A stretch of 64,000 bases of DNA. Origin: Agromyces kandeliae (GTDB taxonomy: Bacteria; Actinomycetota; Actinomycetes; Actinomycetales; Microbacteriaceae). A model generated the notes under the pieces. It was given only the letters and a program-made list of their open reading frames with translations, had not been told where the DNA came from and made no database searches. The DNA lies in NCBI RefSeq assembly GCF_009674665.1, contig NZ_WKJD01000019.1, positions 248,001 through 312,000 of the forward strand. Reading direction: 5' to 3'. Both the position numbers and the translations under genes were made by a program. This document shows, one piece after another, positions 1-9,180 of this stretch; positions within the stretch are counted from its first letter, which is position 1; each line of letters starts with the position of its first letter.

Positions 1-18
1 ACGGGGGTTCGCCCCCGT
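1..18. terminator. GC-rich hairpin, possible terminator
   Basis: Positions 1-7 (ACGGGGG) pair perfectly with 12-18 (CCCCCGT) around a TTCG tetraloop. The hairpin lies just past the stop of the minus-strand amidohydrolase gene at 64. No T-run follows on either strand, as is usual in high-GC actinobacteria. It is cut by the window edge, so further stem bases cannot be judged. Confidence 0.45.
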
Positions 19-63
19 CGGAACGGGGGCGGACCGGAGTCGCGACCGGGTTCCGCCCGCGAA

Positions 64-1593
64 TCAGAGCGCGTCGTGCGTCGGGCGTCCGGCGAGCAGC
101 GTGAGCGCCACCGGCATCGCCCGGAGCTCGTCGACGGATGCCTCGAGCGGATCGTGCTCGACGACGGCGAGGTCGGCGACCATGCCCTGGCGCACCTCGG
201 CGCCCGCCCCGTCGGTCGAGGCGGCGAGCGCGACGCGCGCGTCGATCGCCTGCTCGGGATGCCACGGCTCCCGACCCGCGCGGGACCGGCCGACGGCCGC
301 GGCGATGGCGATCCAGGGGTCGAGCGGTGCGACGGGGGCGTCGGAGCCGAGGGCGAGCTCGACGCCGGCGGCGGCGAGGTCGCGGAGCATGAAGGCGCGA
401 TCCGTGCGGCCCGCCCAGTAGAGGTCGGCCACGTCGCGGTCGTCCATCGCGTGCTCGGGCTGCACGCTCGCGACGACGCCGAGCGCGGCGAACCTCGCCG
501 GGTCGTCGCGGCGCAGCAGTTGGGCGTGCTCGATCGACGCGCGACCGCGCCATCCGCCCGGACGCAGCGCCTCGAGCGCGTCGAGCGCTCGCTCGTTCGC
601 CCGGTCGCCGATCGCGTGGACGGCCGGTGCGAGGCCGATCCGGTCGGCGTGCCGGAGGTGCGGGACGAGTTCGTCGAAGGGCACGTTCACGAGCCCGTGG
701 GGGTGCTCGTCGGCTCCGAGGCCGGGGTACGGGTCGACGCACCAGGCGGTCCTCGTGTTGAGCGAGCCGTCGGTGATCACCTTGTACGGCCCGACGCGGA
801 CGAGCCCGCCGGTGCCCTCCACGTCGTCGCCCGTGCGGAGGCCCTCGGCCTCGGCGCGGTCGAGGTCGCGCGTGTACACGCCGAAGCGGACGCGCAGGGC
901 GTCGGCGCCGCCCACCGCGCGCCGTGCCCAGTCGTCGCGGTTCCACCGCATCTCGAGGTCGACGACGCCGACCACGCCACGAGCCGCGGCCGCGCGCGAC
1001 GCCTCGTCGACCCAGGCGTCGAGCACGTCGTCGGCGAGATCGTCGAGCTCGCGGACGAGCCGGAAGCAGTCGTCCTCGCGGAGCACGCCGCTCTCCCCCG
1101 CCGTCTCCGCGAGGCCGTGGCGCCTCGCCGCGGCGCGGTTCACCCAGCAGGAATGCAGGTCGGCGGACACGAGCACGACCGGCACGTCGCCCGAGACCGC
1201 GTCGAGCAGGTCGATGGCGGGCGCGTCGGGCCAGAGGCCGTCGCGGTAGCCGAAGCCGACCACCTCGTCGGCTCCGCCGGTGACGGATGCCGCGACGAGC
1301 GCCGCCGCCTCGGCCGCCGAGCCGACGCCGCCGAGGTCGAGCCGCCGCGACACCATCGCCCACTGCGAGAGGTGGACGTGGCGGTCCCAGAGTCCCGGCA
1401 CGATCCACCGGCCGGCGACCTCGAGCCGCCGGGCCGCCGGCGCGTGCACGACGCTGCCCGACGGCGCGACCGCGCGGACCACGCCGCCGTCGACGTGTAC
1501 GTCGACCGGGAGCGCCTCGCCGGGCAAGCGCGCTCCGGCGAGGACGAGCGCGTCGGGAGCCGGGCGGCGCGACGCGGCATCCGCACCGCTCAT
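64..1593 (-). CDS. amidohydrolase family protein (YtcJ-like)
   Basis: The 509-residue product begins MSGADAASRRPAPDALVLAG and has the layout of YtcJ-type metal-dependent amidohydrolases: an N-terminal beta-sandwich part, then the metal motif HxH (DRHVHLSQW), a central barrel, HAIGDRANERALDA, an IEHAQLL segment and the late catalytic Asp in LGSDAPVAPLDPW. Such enzymes hydrolyse amide or related bonds in small molecules; the substrate cannot be read from sequence. The ATG overlaps the stop of the upstream FMN-binding gene (ATGA), so the two are probably translationally coupled. Open reading continues far upstream in this frame, but the overlap and the family N-terminus favour this start. Confidence 0.88.
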   Translation of the reverse strand: MSGADAASRRPAPDALVLAGARLPGEALPVDVHVDGGVVRAVAPSGSVVHAPAARRLEVAGRWIVPGLWDRHVHLSQWAMVSRRLDLGGVGSAAEAAALVAASVTGGADEVVGFGYRDGLWPDAPAIDLLDAVSGDVPVVLVSADLHSCWVNRAAARRHGLAETAGESGVLREDDCFRLVRELDDLADDVLDAWVDEASRAAAARGVVGVVDLEMRWNRDDWARRAVGGADALRVRFGVYTRDLDRAEAEGLRTGDDVEGTGGLVRVGPYKVITDGSLNTRTAWCVDPYPGLGADEHPHGLVNVPFDELVPHLRHADRIGLAPAVHAIGDRANERALDALEALRPGGWRGRASIEHAQLLRRDDPARFAALGVVASVQPEHAMDDRDVADLYWAGRTDRAFMLRDLAAAGVELALGSDAPVAPLDPWIAIAAAVGRSRAGREPWHPEQAIDARVALAASTDGAGAEVRQGMVADLAVVEHDPLEASVDELRAMPVALTLLAGRPTHDAL

Positions 1594-2282
1594 GCCCGCT
1601 CTCCTGCGGCCGTCGCGGCCGACGCCGCGGCGCCGCGGGCCGCGCGGGCCGCCCTGAGCGCGTCGTGCGTCCGTCGCATCTCCGCGGCGAGCGCGGGGCT
1701 CGCGTACGGACCATCGCCGTCGAGCTCGGCGATGATCCGGTCGACCGTCTCGTCGGGGCGGTTCTGGCTCATCTTGTTCTTCGCGACGAACCGGGTGATC
1801 GGGATGCGGAGGCCGACGGTGCCGGCTGCGATGCGCTCCGCATAGGCTGCGTCCTCCGGCGTCGAGCGCATGCCGCGCGGCTCCGGCATCCGCCCCTCGA
1901 AGTGGTCGACGAGGGCGCCGAGGACCCGCAGGTTCTCCTCGGGCTCGAGCAGCTCCGGGGTCCCGTGCAGGTGGGCGGTCACGAAGTTCCACGTCGGGAC
2001 GGCGGGGTTCGCGTCGTACCAGCCGGACGAGACGTAGCCGTGCGGCCCCTGGATGATGACGAGCACCTCGTGCCGGCCGAGCTCGTGGACGACCTCGTCG
2101 GGCCGCCCGACGTGGGTGAGCAGGTCGATGCCGTCGGCCGTCTCGTCGAGGAGCACCGGGTAGTGCGAGGCGACGAGCCCCGAGGCATCCGTCATCGACA
2201 CGATCGTCGCCCACGGGTGCTCGCGCACGAGCCGCTTCACGCCCTCCTCGCTCGCGAGGGTGAAGCTGGGATTCCGTCTCAT
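1590..2282 (-). CDS. FMN-binding negative transcriptional regulator family (PaiB-like)
   Basis: The 230-residue product starts MRRNPSFTLASEEGVKRLV. It contains the split-barrel flavin-binding pattern of the PaiB family: HPWATIVSM, SHYPVLLDE, the conserved GPHGYVSSGWYD, and a late RFVAKNKMSQNRPDET segment. PaiB of Bacillus was described as a negative regulator of sporulation and protease genes, but most homologues are uncharacterised FMN-binding proteins. Only 13 bases separate it from the upstream glycosylase gene, and its stop overlaps the next start. The tail is rich in Ala and Arg and probably disordered. Confidence 0.85.
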   Translation of the reverse strand: MRRNPSFTLASEEGVKRLVREHPWATIVSMTDASGLVASHYPVLLDETADGIDLLTHVGRPDEVVHELGRHEVLVIIQGPHGYVSSGWYDANPAVPTWNFVTAHLHGTPELLEPEENLRVLGALVDHFEGRMPEPRGMRSTPEDAAYAERIAAGTVGLRIPITRFVAKNKMSQNRPDETVDRIIAELDGDGPYASPALAAEMRRTHDALRAARAARGAAASAATAAGERA

Positions 2283-2295
2283 GCGCTCCGTGCTC

Positions 2296-3300
2296 CTAGG
2301 CCTGGCAGTCGGGGCACCAGTAGAGCTTCCTGGCGCCCATCTCCTCGAGGGCGATGTTCGTGCCGCACACGCGGCAGGGCAGGCCCTCCCTCTTGTACAC
2401 CCAGTGCCGATCGTCGCGGTTCGCCATGGCGGCGCGCCAGGCCTCGCCCTCGAGGCCGTCCATCGTCATCATCTGGCCGGTCTCGACGCCGACGCGGAGC
2501 AGCCGCGCCCAGTCGTGCCAGAGCCCGCGCACCGTCTCCTCCGGCACCAGCCGGCCCGGCGTGTGCGGGTTCAGCCGGGCGCGGAACAGCAGTTCGGCGC
2601 GGTAGACGTTGCCGATCCCCGAGACGACGTTCTGGTCCATGAGCAGCAGCCCGATGGGCGTGGGCTTCCGCCGGACCACGCTCGTGAAGCGCTCCTCGGC
2701 GGCGGGGCCGTCGTCGAGCAGCGGGTCGGGGCCGAGCCGCCCGACCACGTGCTCGACCTGCGCCGGATCGAGCACCTCGCATGCGGTCGGCCCGCGGAGG
2801 TCGGCGACGACGGTGTCGGTGAGCAGGCGCACGCGGACCTGCCCGACCGGCTCCGGAGGGAAGGTCTCGAGCGCGGCCCCCTCCTTCTCGGATTCCGACA
2901 TCCGGAGTCGAGTGCGGCGCGGCGCGCCGATCGAGGTGATCGAGTCCTCGCCCGCTCGGTCGAACACGACCGCGTCGGGGTTCGGTCCGTCGAGGAAGGT
3001 GCCCCTCTGGTTCGTCTGCCCCATGCGTCCGTTCGACGACGCGATGGTGGCGTCCATCAGGATGTCGCCCGCGAAGTCCCACGCCCCGTACATGCCGAGG
3101 TGCACGCGCAGCCAGCGGTCGCCCTCGAAGCCGAGGAACATCTGCTTGCCGACGGCGCGCGCGTCCTCCATGCGACGCCCGTCGAGGTCGGCCGCGCCGT
3201 CGGCGAACCGGCCCTGCGGGCTCGAGGCGCGCACGAGGCGGCCGACGAAGTTGCGCTCGAACTGACGCGTGATGCGGTGGACGGAGTGGCCCTCGGGCAC
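2296..3300 (-). CDS. Fpg/Nei family DNA glycosylase (endonuclease VIII-like)
   Basis: The 334-residue enzyme begins MPEGHSVHRITRQF. After Met removal, Pro is the expected N-terminal nucleophile and the following Glu the catalytic acid (PEGH rather than the PEGD/PELP of classic Nei/Fpg). A helix-two-turn-helix segment lies near DQNVVSGIGNVYRAELLF. The C-terminus has a zinc finger (CRVCG, then CPDC about 16 residues later). The role is base excision repair of oxidised bases with AP-lyase activity. It lies 3 bases after rpiB and is probably cotranscribed with it. Whether it prefers oxidised pyrimidines (Nei) or purines (Fpg) cannot be decided here. Confidence 0.92.
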   Translation of the reverse strand: MPEGHSVHRITRQFERNFVGRLVRASSPQGRFADGAADLDGRRMEDARAVGKQMFLGFEGDRWLRVHLGMYGAWDFAGDILMDATIASSNGRMGQTNQRGTFLDGPNPDAVVFDRAGEDSITSIGAPRRTRLRMSESEKEGAALETFPPEPVGQVRVRLLTDTVVADLRGPTACEVLDPAQVEHVVGRLGPDPLLDDGPAAEERFTSVVRRKPTPIGLLLMDQNVVSGIGNVYRAELLFRARLNPHTPGRLVPEETVRGLWHDWARLLRVGVETGQMMTMDGLEGEAWRAAMANRDDRHWVYKREGLPCRVCGTNIALEEMGARKLYWCPDCQA

Positions 3301-3303
3301 CGG

Positions 3304-3831
3304 CTACTCCGCGGGAGCGTCGACGACGCGACCGGTCGAGCCGTCGACGTCGACGCCCTTGCCGGCGATGTCGCCCGTCGTCTCGTACTCGGCGAGCTGG
3401 CCGATGCGGCGCACGTGGCGCTCGTCGCCGGAGAACGGCTCGGCGATGAAGGCGTCGATGTAGCGGATCGCCTCCTCGACCGTGTGCTGGCGGGCGCCGA
3501 TCGAGATGACGTTCGCGTCGTTGTGCTGGCGCGCGAGGATCGCGGTGTCCATGCTCCAGACGAGCGCGGCGCGGATGCCGGCGACCTTGTTCGCAGCGAT
3601 CTGCTCGCCGTTGCCGGAGCCGCCGAAGACCACGCCCAGCGTCTTCACGCCCGCGGCCTGGTCGCGGGCCACGGCGAGCGCGGCGTTGATGCAGAAGGCG
3701 GGGTAGTCGTCGAGCGCGTCGTAGTCGACGGGCCCGTGGTCGACGACCTCGTGACCGCCGTTGACGAGGTGCGCCTGGAGCGTCCGGCTGAACTCGAGGC
3801 CGGCGTGGTCGGTCGCGATGTGGATGCGCAT
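3304..3831 (-). CDS. rpiB: ribose-5-phosphate isomerase B
   Basis: The 175-residue protein starts MRIHIATDHAGLEF, the RpiB/LacAB phosphate-binding opening. It also has a GVVFGGSGNGEQIAANKVAGIRAAL-type anion-hole region. It interconverts ribose-5-phosphate and ribulose-5-phosphate in the pentose phosphate pathway. In this sequence the position where many RpiB proteins carry a catalytic Cys in GTG-I is occupied by SGNGEQ, which matches the actinobacterial type that uses a Glu base. The start codon lies 6 bases behind a TAGACT -10 box, so the mRNA is probably leaderless. It is the first gene of the run rpiB, glycosylase, FMN protein, amidohydrolase. Confidence 0.95.
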   Translation of the reverse strand: MRIHIATDHAGLEFSRTLQAHLVNGGHEVVDHGPVDYDALDDYPAFCINAALAVARDQAAGVKTLGVVFGGSGNGEQIAANKVAGIRAALVWSMDTAILARQHNDANVISIGARQHTVEEAIRYIDAFIAEPFSGDERHVRRIGQLAEYETTGDIAGKGVDVDGSTGRVVDAPAE

Positions 3832-3837
3832 GCGCCA

Positions 3838-3843
3838 AGTCTA
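3838..3843 (-). promoter_or_regulatory. -10 box of rpiB (leaderless)
   Basis: TAGACT on the minus strand ends 6 bases before the rpiB ATG at 3831. This spacing puts the transcription start at or next to the start codon. No Shine-Dalgarno sequence is seen. Confidence 0.6.
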
Positions 3844-3882
3844 GGGAGCCTCGCGCACCTCCCGTCGTCAGGTACGCGGGAC

Positions 3883-3888
3883 TAGGCT
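3883..3888 (+). promoter_or_regulatory. -10 box of the aminopeptidase pair
   Basis: TAGGCT on the plus strand gives a leader of about 60 bases to the GTG at 3954. That leader ends in GGAG (3944-3947), a normal Shine-Dalgarno 6 bases before the start. Confidence 0.5.
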
Positions 3889-3953
3889 GATCGGGTTGTC
3901 CCGCGCCACGAACGCCGGGGCGACGCATCCGTTCGACGCAGATGGAGACCTGA

Positions 3954-6506
3954 GTGCCTGGAGAGAACCTCACCCGCATCGAGGCCGAGGAGCGCGCCGC
4001 GCTCGTCACGGTGCACGACTACGACGTCCGGCTGGACGTCACGACCGGGCCGGAGGTGTTCCGCTCGGAGACTACGGTGCGCTTCGCCGCCCGGAAGGGT
4101 GCGTCGACGTTCATCGACGCCATCACCGCGGCCGTGCACTCGGTCACGCTCAACGGTCGCGAGCTCGACCCGGCGGAGGTGAGCGACGGCGTCCGCATCC
4201 AGCTGCCCGGCCTCGATGACGAGAACGAGCTGACCGTGGTCGCCGACGGCCGCTACATGCACACCGGCGAGGGCCTCCACCGCTTCGTCGACCCGGTCGA
4301 CGACGAGGTCTACCTCTACACCCAGTTCGAGGTGCCCGATTCGCGCCGCATGTACGCGGTGTTCGAGCAGCCCGACCTGAAGGCGGCGTTCCGCTTCACG
4401 GTGACCGCGCCGGCGCACTGGCAGGTCGTGTCGAACTCGCCGACGCCCGAGCCCGCCGACGCCCACGACGGCGCGAAGACGTGGGCGTTCGAGCCGACGC
4501 CCCGCATCTCCAGCTACATCACGGCGCTCGTCGCCGGCCCCTACGACGTCGTGCGCGACGAGCTCACGAGCGCCGACGGCCGCGTGATCCCGCTCGGCGT
4601 GTTCGCGCGCAAGAGCCTGTCGGAGTACCTCGACGCCGACTACGTCTTCGAGAAGACCAAGCAGGGCTTCGAGTACTTCGAGGCCAAGTTCGGCGTGCCC
4701 TACCCGTTCGCCAAGTACGACCAGCTCTTCGTGCCCGAGTACAACGCCGGCGCGATGGAGAACGCGGGCGCGGTCACCTTCACCGAGGTGTACGTGTTCC
4801 GCTCGAAGGTGACGGATGCCATCCGCGAGCGCCGGGTCGTGACCATCCTGCACGAGCTCGCGCACATGTGGTTCGGCGACCTCGTCACCATGAAGTGGTG
4901 GAACGACCTCTGGCTGAACGAGTCGTTCGCCGAATGGGCGTCGACGATCGCGACGGCCGAGGCCACCGAGTGGGAGGGTGCCTGGACGACCTTCAACGCC
5001 ATGGAGAAGAGCTGGGCGTACCGCCAGGACCAGCTGCCCTCCACGCACCCGATCGTCGCCGAGATCCGCGACCTCGAGGACGTGCTCGTCAACTTCGACG
5101 GCATCACCTACGCCAAGGGCGGCTCGGTGCTGAAGCAGCTCGTCGCCTGGGTCGGCGTCGACGAGTTCTTCGCCGGCGTCTCCGCCTACTTCCGGAAGCA
5201 CGCGTGGGGCAACACGACGCTCGCCGACCTCCTCGCCGAGCTCGAGGTCGCGAGCGGTCGCGACCTGTCCGACTGGGGGAAGCTCTGGCTCGAGACCGCG
5301 GGCGTGAACACGCTGCGACCCGAGATCGAGACCGACCACGACGGTCGGATCACCTCGTTCGCGGTGCTCCAGTCCGCGATCGAGGCGTACCCGACCCTCC
5401 GTCCGCACCGGCTCGCGATCGGCTTCTACAACCTCACCGGCGGCAAGCTCGTGCGCGAGCACCGCGTCGAGCTCGACGTCGACGGCGAGCGCACCGAGGT
5501 CGGAGAGCTCGTCGGCCTCGAGCGTCCCGACCTCGTGCTGCTGAACGACGACGACCTGGCGTACGCGAAGATCCGCCTCGACCCGGCCTCGCACGGCGTG
5601 GCCCTGGCGAACCTGTCGGAGATCGAGGACCCGCTGGCGCGTGCGCTCGTCTGGAGCTCGGTGTGGGATGCCACGCGCGACGCCGAGACCCGCCCGAGCG
5701 ACTACCTCGCGCTCGTGCTCGGCAACATCGCGAGCGAGACCGAGTCGACGACGCTGCGCATCGTGCTGGCGAACTCGATCCTCGCCGCCGGCGCGTACAC
5801 CGAGCCCGCCCGCCGCCTCGACGCGCTCCGCCTCCTCGCCGACGGCTTCTGGGAGCTCGCGAACGAGGCCGAGGCCGGCAGCGACGCCCAGTTCCAGTTC
5901 GTGAAGTCGTTCGCCGCGATCGCCGAGCACGGCTCGAACCTCGGCGCGCTCGAGGACCTCTACGCCGGGACGATCTCGCTCGACGGCCTCGCCGTCGACA
6001 CCGACCTCGGTTGGGAGCTGCTCATCGCGCTGGCCGCAGCCGGGCGCGCGGGCGACGCCGAGATCGACGCGCGCCTCGCCGAGGACGACACCGTCACCGG
6101 CCGCGAGGCCGCGTCGAAGGCTCGCGCGGCGATCCCGACGGCCGAGGCGAAGGAGCGCGCGTGGTCGTCGCTCGTCGACAGCGACGCGGCGACGAACTCC
6201 ATCGTGCGCGACACCGCGATCGGCTTCGTCCGATCGGCAGACCTCGCCCTCCTCGAGGGGTTCGTCGACCGGTACTTCGCGATGATCGGGCGGGTCTGGA
6301 CCGAGCGCAGCTACGCGATCGCCGAGAAGCTCGTCGACGGGCTGTACCCGTCGACCCTGGCGAACCGGGCGTTGGCCGACGCGTCGCGCGCCTGGCTCGA
6401 GGCGAACCCCGAGGCGCCCGCCGCGCTGCGTCGCCTCGTCGTCGAGAACCTCGCCGGGGTCGACCGCGCGCTGGCCGCGCAGTCGCGCGACGCCCAGGAG
6501 GCCTGA
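3954..6506 (+). CDS. pepN: aminopeptidase N (M1 family), copy 1
   Basis: The 850-residue zinc aminopeptidase removes N-terminal amino acids from peptides in the cytoplasm. GAMEN, the substrate N-terminus binding motif, starts near residue 266. The zinc site HELAH is at residues 300-304, and the third zinc ligand is Glu in NESFAEW near 323. The long C-terminal helical ERAP1-like domain is complete. The length is normal for actinobacterial PepN. The GTG start is supported by GGAG at 3944-3947. The stop overlaps the ATG of a second, equally long pepN paralogue (TGATG), so both are made from one message. Confidence 0.95.
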   Translation: MPGENLTRIEAEERAALVTVHDYDVRLDVTTGPEVFRSETTVRFAARKGASTFIDAITAAVHSVTLNGRELDPAEVSDGVRIQLPGLDDENELTVVADGRYMHTGEGLHRFVDPVDDEVYLYTQFEVPDSRRMYAVFEQPDLKAAFRFTVTAPAHWQVVSNSPTPEPADAHDGAKTWAFEPTPRISSYITALVAGPYDVVRDELTSADGRVIPLGVFARKSLSEYLDADYVFEKTKQGFEYFEAKFGVPYPFAKYDQLFVPEYNAGAMENAGAVTFTEVYVFRSKVTDAIRERRVVTILHELAHMWFGDLVTMKWWNDLWLNESFAEWASTIATAEATEWEGAWTTFNAMEKSWAYRQDQLPSTHPIVAEIRDLEDVLVNFDGITYAKGGSVLKQLVAWVGVDEFFAGVSAYFRKHAWGNTTLADLLAELEVASGRDLSDWGKLWLETAGVNTLRPEIETDHDGRITSFAVLQSAIEAYPTLRPHRLAIGFYNLTGGKLVREHRVELDVDGERTEVGELVGLERPDLVLLNDDDLAYAKIRLDPASHGVALANLSEIEDPLARALVWSSVWDATRDAETRPSDYLALVLGNIASETESTTLRIVLANSILAAGAYTEPARRLDALRLLADGFWELANEAEAGSDAQFQFVKSFAAIAEHGSNLGALEDLYAGTISLDGLAVDTDLGWELLIALAAAGRAGDAEIDARLAEDDTVTGREAASKARAAIPTAEAKERAWSSLVDSDAATNSIVRDTAIGFVRSADLALLEGFVDRYFAMIGRVWTERSYAIAEKLVDGLYPSTLANRALADASRAWLEANPEAPAALRRLVVENLAGVDRALAAQSRDAQEA

Positions 6507-9058
6507 TGTCGGGGCGCCCGGACCTCACTCGGGCGGAGGCCGAGGAGCGCGCGTCGCTCCTCGCCTCGCCCGCCTACGAGGTCACGCTCGACCTCACGGC
6601 CGACCGCGGCCGGTTCCGGTCCGACACGCTGGTGCGCTTCTCCGCGACGCCGGGTGCGTCGACGTTCATCGAGGCGACCACGGCCGAGCTGCACGAGGTG
6701 GTCCTGAACGGCCGGCCGCTCGATGCGGCATCCGTCTCGGACGGCTACCGGATCCGGCTCGACGACCTCGAGGCCGAGAACGAGCTGCTCGTCGTCTCGA
6801 CGCGCGAGTACACGAACACGGGTGAGGGACTGCACCGCTTCGTCGACCCCGTCGACGGCGAGGCGTACCTCTACACCGAGTTCGCCGTCGCCGAGGCGAA
6901 CCGCGTGTACGCCGTGTTCGACCAGCCCGACCTCAAGGCGTCCGTCCGCTTCACGATCACCGCCCCCGACCACTGGAGCGTCCTGAGCAACGCGCCATCG
7001 CCCGAGCCGCACGTCGCGGCATCCGGCACCGCGGTGTGGGCGTTCGAGACCGGCCCGGTCATCTCGAGCTACATCGTCGCGATCATCGCAGGCCCGTACG
7101 CGTCGTGGCGATCGTCGGCGACGAGCCGCGACGGGCGCCAGGTGCCGCTCGGCCTGTTCACGCGTGCGTCGCTCGCGCAGTACGCCGAGCCCGACGTCAT
7201 GTTCGAGCTGGTGCAGGGCGGACTCGCGTTCTACGAGGACGCGTTCGGCGTGCCCTACCCGTACGGCAAGTACGACCAGGTCTTCGTCCCGGAGTACAAC
7301 TGGGGCGCGATGGAGAACGTCGGCGCGGTGACCTTCAACGAGGGCTACCTGTTCCGCTCGCGCGTGTCCGACGCGCGCCGCGAGCAGCGCGCGATCGTCG
7401 TGCTGCACGAGCTCAGCCACATGTGGTTCGGCAACTCGGTGACGATGCGCTGGTGGAACGACCTCTGGCTCAACGAGTCGTTCGCGACCTGGGCGTCGAC
7501 GCTCGCCACCTCGCGGATCACCGAGTTCACCGACGTGTGGGCGACGTTCGCCAGCGACGAGAAGTCGCACGCCGCAGAGCAGGATCAGCTGCCCTCGACG
7601 CACCCGATCGTCGCCGAGATCGGCGACCTCGGCGACGTCGAGGTGAACTTCGACGCGATCACGTACGACAAGGGCGCGTCCGTGCTCAAGCAGCTCGTCG
7701 CCTGGGTCGGACTGGAGGCGTTCCAGCGCGGCGTTGGCGCCTACCTGGCGCGTCACTCGGGCGGCAACGCGACCCTCGCCGACCTCCTCGTCGAACTCGA
7801 GGCCGCCAGCGGCCGCGACCTCGCGGACTGGTCGGCGAAGTGGCTCGAGACCGCCGGCGTGAACACGCTGCGGCTCGAGATCGAGTCGGATGCCGCGGGC
7901 CGGATCACCGCGGCACGCGTCGAGCAGTCCGCCGCCGACTCGCACCCGACGCTCCGCCCGCACCGCATCGCGGTCGGGTCGTACGACGACGTCGACGGCC
8001 GACTCGAGCGCGTGCACCGCGTCGAGCTCGACGTCGACGGCGGATCGACCGACGTGCCCGAGCTCGTCGGTCGACCTCGCCCCGCGCTGCTGCTCGTGAA
8101 CGACGACGACCTCACCTACGCGAAGGTGCGCCTCGACGAGTCGTCGTTCGCGGTGGCGCGTGACCGCCTGTCGGACCTCGTCGACCCGGTCGCTCGCGCG
8201 GTCGTCCTCGGATCGGCGTGGGACGGCGTCCGAGATGCGGAGATCCCGGCCGCCGACTTCGTGCGCCTCGTCGTGGCGAACGTCGGGCACGAGACGCAGT
8301 CGGCCGCACGCGGCCTCGCGCTCTCCCGACTGGAGCTCGCCGTGTCGCGCTACCTCGCCGACCACCATCGCGACGTGCTCGCGGAGGAGGCTGCGGACGC
8401 GGTCTGGGCGCTCGCCGAGCTCGCCCCGGCCGGCTCCGACGCGCAGCTGCAGTTCGTGAAGGCGTTCACCCGACTCGCCTGCGTGCCCGCGCACGCCGAC
8501 GTCCTCGAGTCGCTCGCCACCGGCGAGACGAACCTCGCGGGCCTCGAGGTCGACCTCGACCTGCGCTGGGAGATCACGATCGCCCGGGCGACGCTCGGTG
8601 CGGCCGCCGACGACGAGGTCGACGCGGCGCTCGCTGCGGACGACACCGCCAAGGGGCGCCAGCTCGCCGAGACCGCGCGCGCCGCGCGACCCGACCAGTC
8701 GGCGAAGGATGCCGCGTGGCGGCGCGTCGCGACCGACACGACCCTGTCGAACGACCTCGCCCGCGCGATCGCCGACGGCTGGCAGCGGACGACGGACGCC
8801 GCGCTCCTCGCCGGCACCGCGGACGACTATCTCGACATGCTCGACCGGGTCTGGGCCGAGCGGAGCTTCACGATGGCCTCGCTCATCGTGCGCAGGCTGT
8901 TCCCGTCGCCCGTCGTCGATGCCGAGCTCGCCTCGCGGGTCGGCGAGTGGCTGGACGCGCACGCCGAGCCCGCGCCGCTGCACCGACTCGTCGCGGAGCA
9001 GCTGAGCGAACTCGAACGCGCACTCGCGGCGCGCGAGTGCGACGCCGCCGCCGGCTGA
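6506..9058 (+). CDS. pepN: aminopeptidase N (M1 family), copy 2
   Basis: A second 850-residue M1 aminopeptidase is fused head to tail with copy 1 by a one-base overlap. GAMEN lies near residue 267 and HELSH at 301-305, followed by NSVTMRWW and NESFATW with the third zinc ligand. Catalytic motifs are intact in both copies, but the N-terminal 20 residues, many loops and the C-terminal helical domain have diverged strongly, so this is not a recent duplication. The two copies likely differ in peptide preference. Copy 2 has no visible ribosome site of its own beyond the upstream coding end (CCAGGAGG at 6494-6501, a good Shine-Dalgarno inside copy 1). Confidence 0.94.
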   Translation: MSGRPDLTRAEAEERASLLASPAYEVTLDLTADRGRFRSDTLVRFSATPGASTFIEATTAELHEVVLNGRPLDAASVSDGYRIRLDDLEAENELLVVSTREYTNTGEGLHRFVDPVDGEAYLYTEFAVAEANRVYAVFDQPDLKASVRFTITAPDHWSVLSNAPSPEPHVAASGTAVWAFETGPVISSYIVAIIAGPYASWRSSATSRDGRQVPLGLFTRASLAQYAEPDVMFELVQGGLAFYEDAFGVPYPYGKYDQVFVPEYNWGAMENVGAVTFNEGYLFRSRVSDARREQRAIVVLHELSHMWFGNSVTMRWWNDLWLNESFATWASTLATSRITEFTDVWATFASDEKSHAAEQDQLPSTHPIVAEIGDLGDVEVNFDAITYDKGASVLKQLVAWVGLEAFQRGVGAYLARHSGGNATLADLLVELEAASGRDLADWSAKWLETAGVNTLRLEIESDAAGRITAARVEQSAADSHPTLRPHRIAVGSYDDVDGRLERVHRVELDVDGGSTDVPELVGRPRPALLLVNDDDLTYAKVRLDESSFAVARDRLSDLVDPVARAVVLGSAWDGVRDAEIPAADFVRLVVANVGHETQSAARGLALSRLELAVSRYLADHHRDVLAEEAADAVWALAELAPAGSDAQLQFVKAFTRLACVPAHADVLESLATGETNLAGLEVDLDLRWEITIARATLGAAADDEVDAALAADDTAKGRQLAETARAARPDQSAKDAAWRRVATDTTLSNDLARAIADGWQRTTDAALLAGTADDYLDMLDRVWAERSFTMASLIVRRLFPSPVVDAELASRVGEWLDAHAEPAPLHRLVAEQLSELERALAARECDAAAG

Positions 9059-9076
9059 GCACGGTCGCACCGTTCC

Positions 9077-9126
9077 GACGCGCGGCCCGCCGCCGCCCTC
9101 CGGGGTCGGTCGGCGGGGCGTGCGTC
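9077..9126 (+). terminator. hairpin after the aminopeptidase pair
   Basis: Two stem blocks pair: GACGC with GCGTC (outer) and CCCGCCG with CGGCGGG (inner), separated by a small internal loop and capped by an 18-base loop. It begins 18 bases after the pepN copy 2 stop. No T-run is present. Confidence 0.45.
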
Positions 9127-9180
9127 GTCGCGGCCACGTGCAGCGATCACCCGGACCCGGCTCAGTAGAATTCGAGCATC

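Noticed and set aside
76-1845. Long plus-strand open frame of 589 codons opposite the amidohydrolase
   Set aside because: It is Arg/Ala/Asp-biased, has no family motif and mirrors a well-supported minus-strand enzyme; GC-rich DNA makes such frames common.
4481-6505. Plus-strand frame overlapping copy 1 of pepN in another phase
   Set aside because: Only its second part, from 6506, is real (pepN copy 2); the earlier part is Arg-rich shadow of copy 1.
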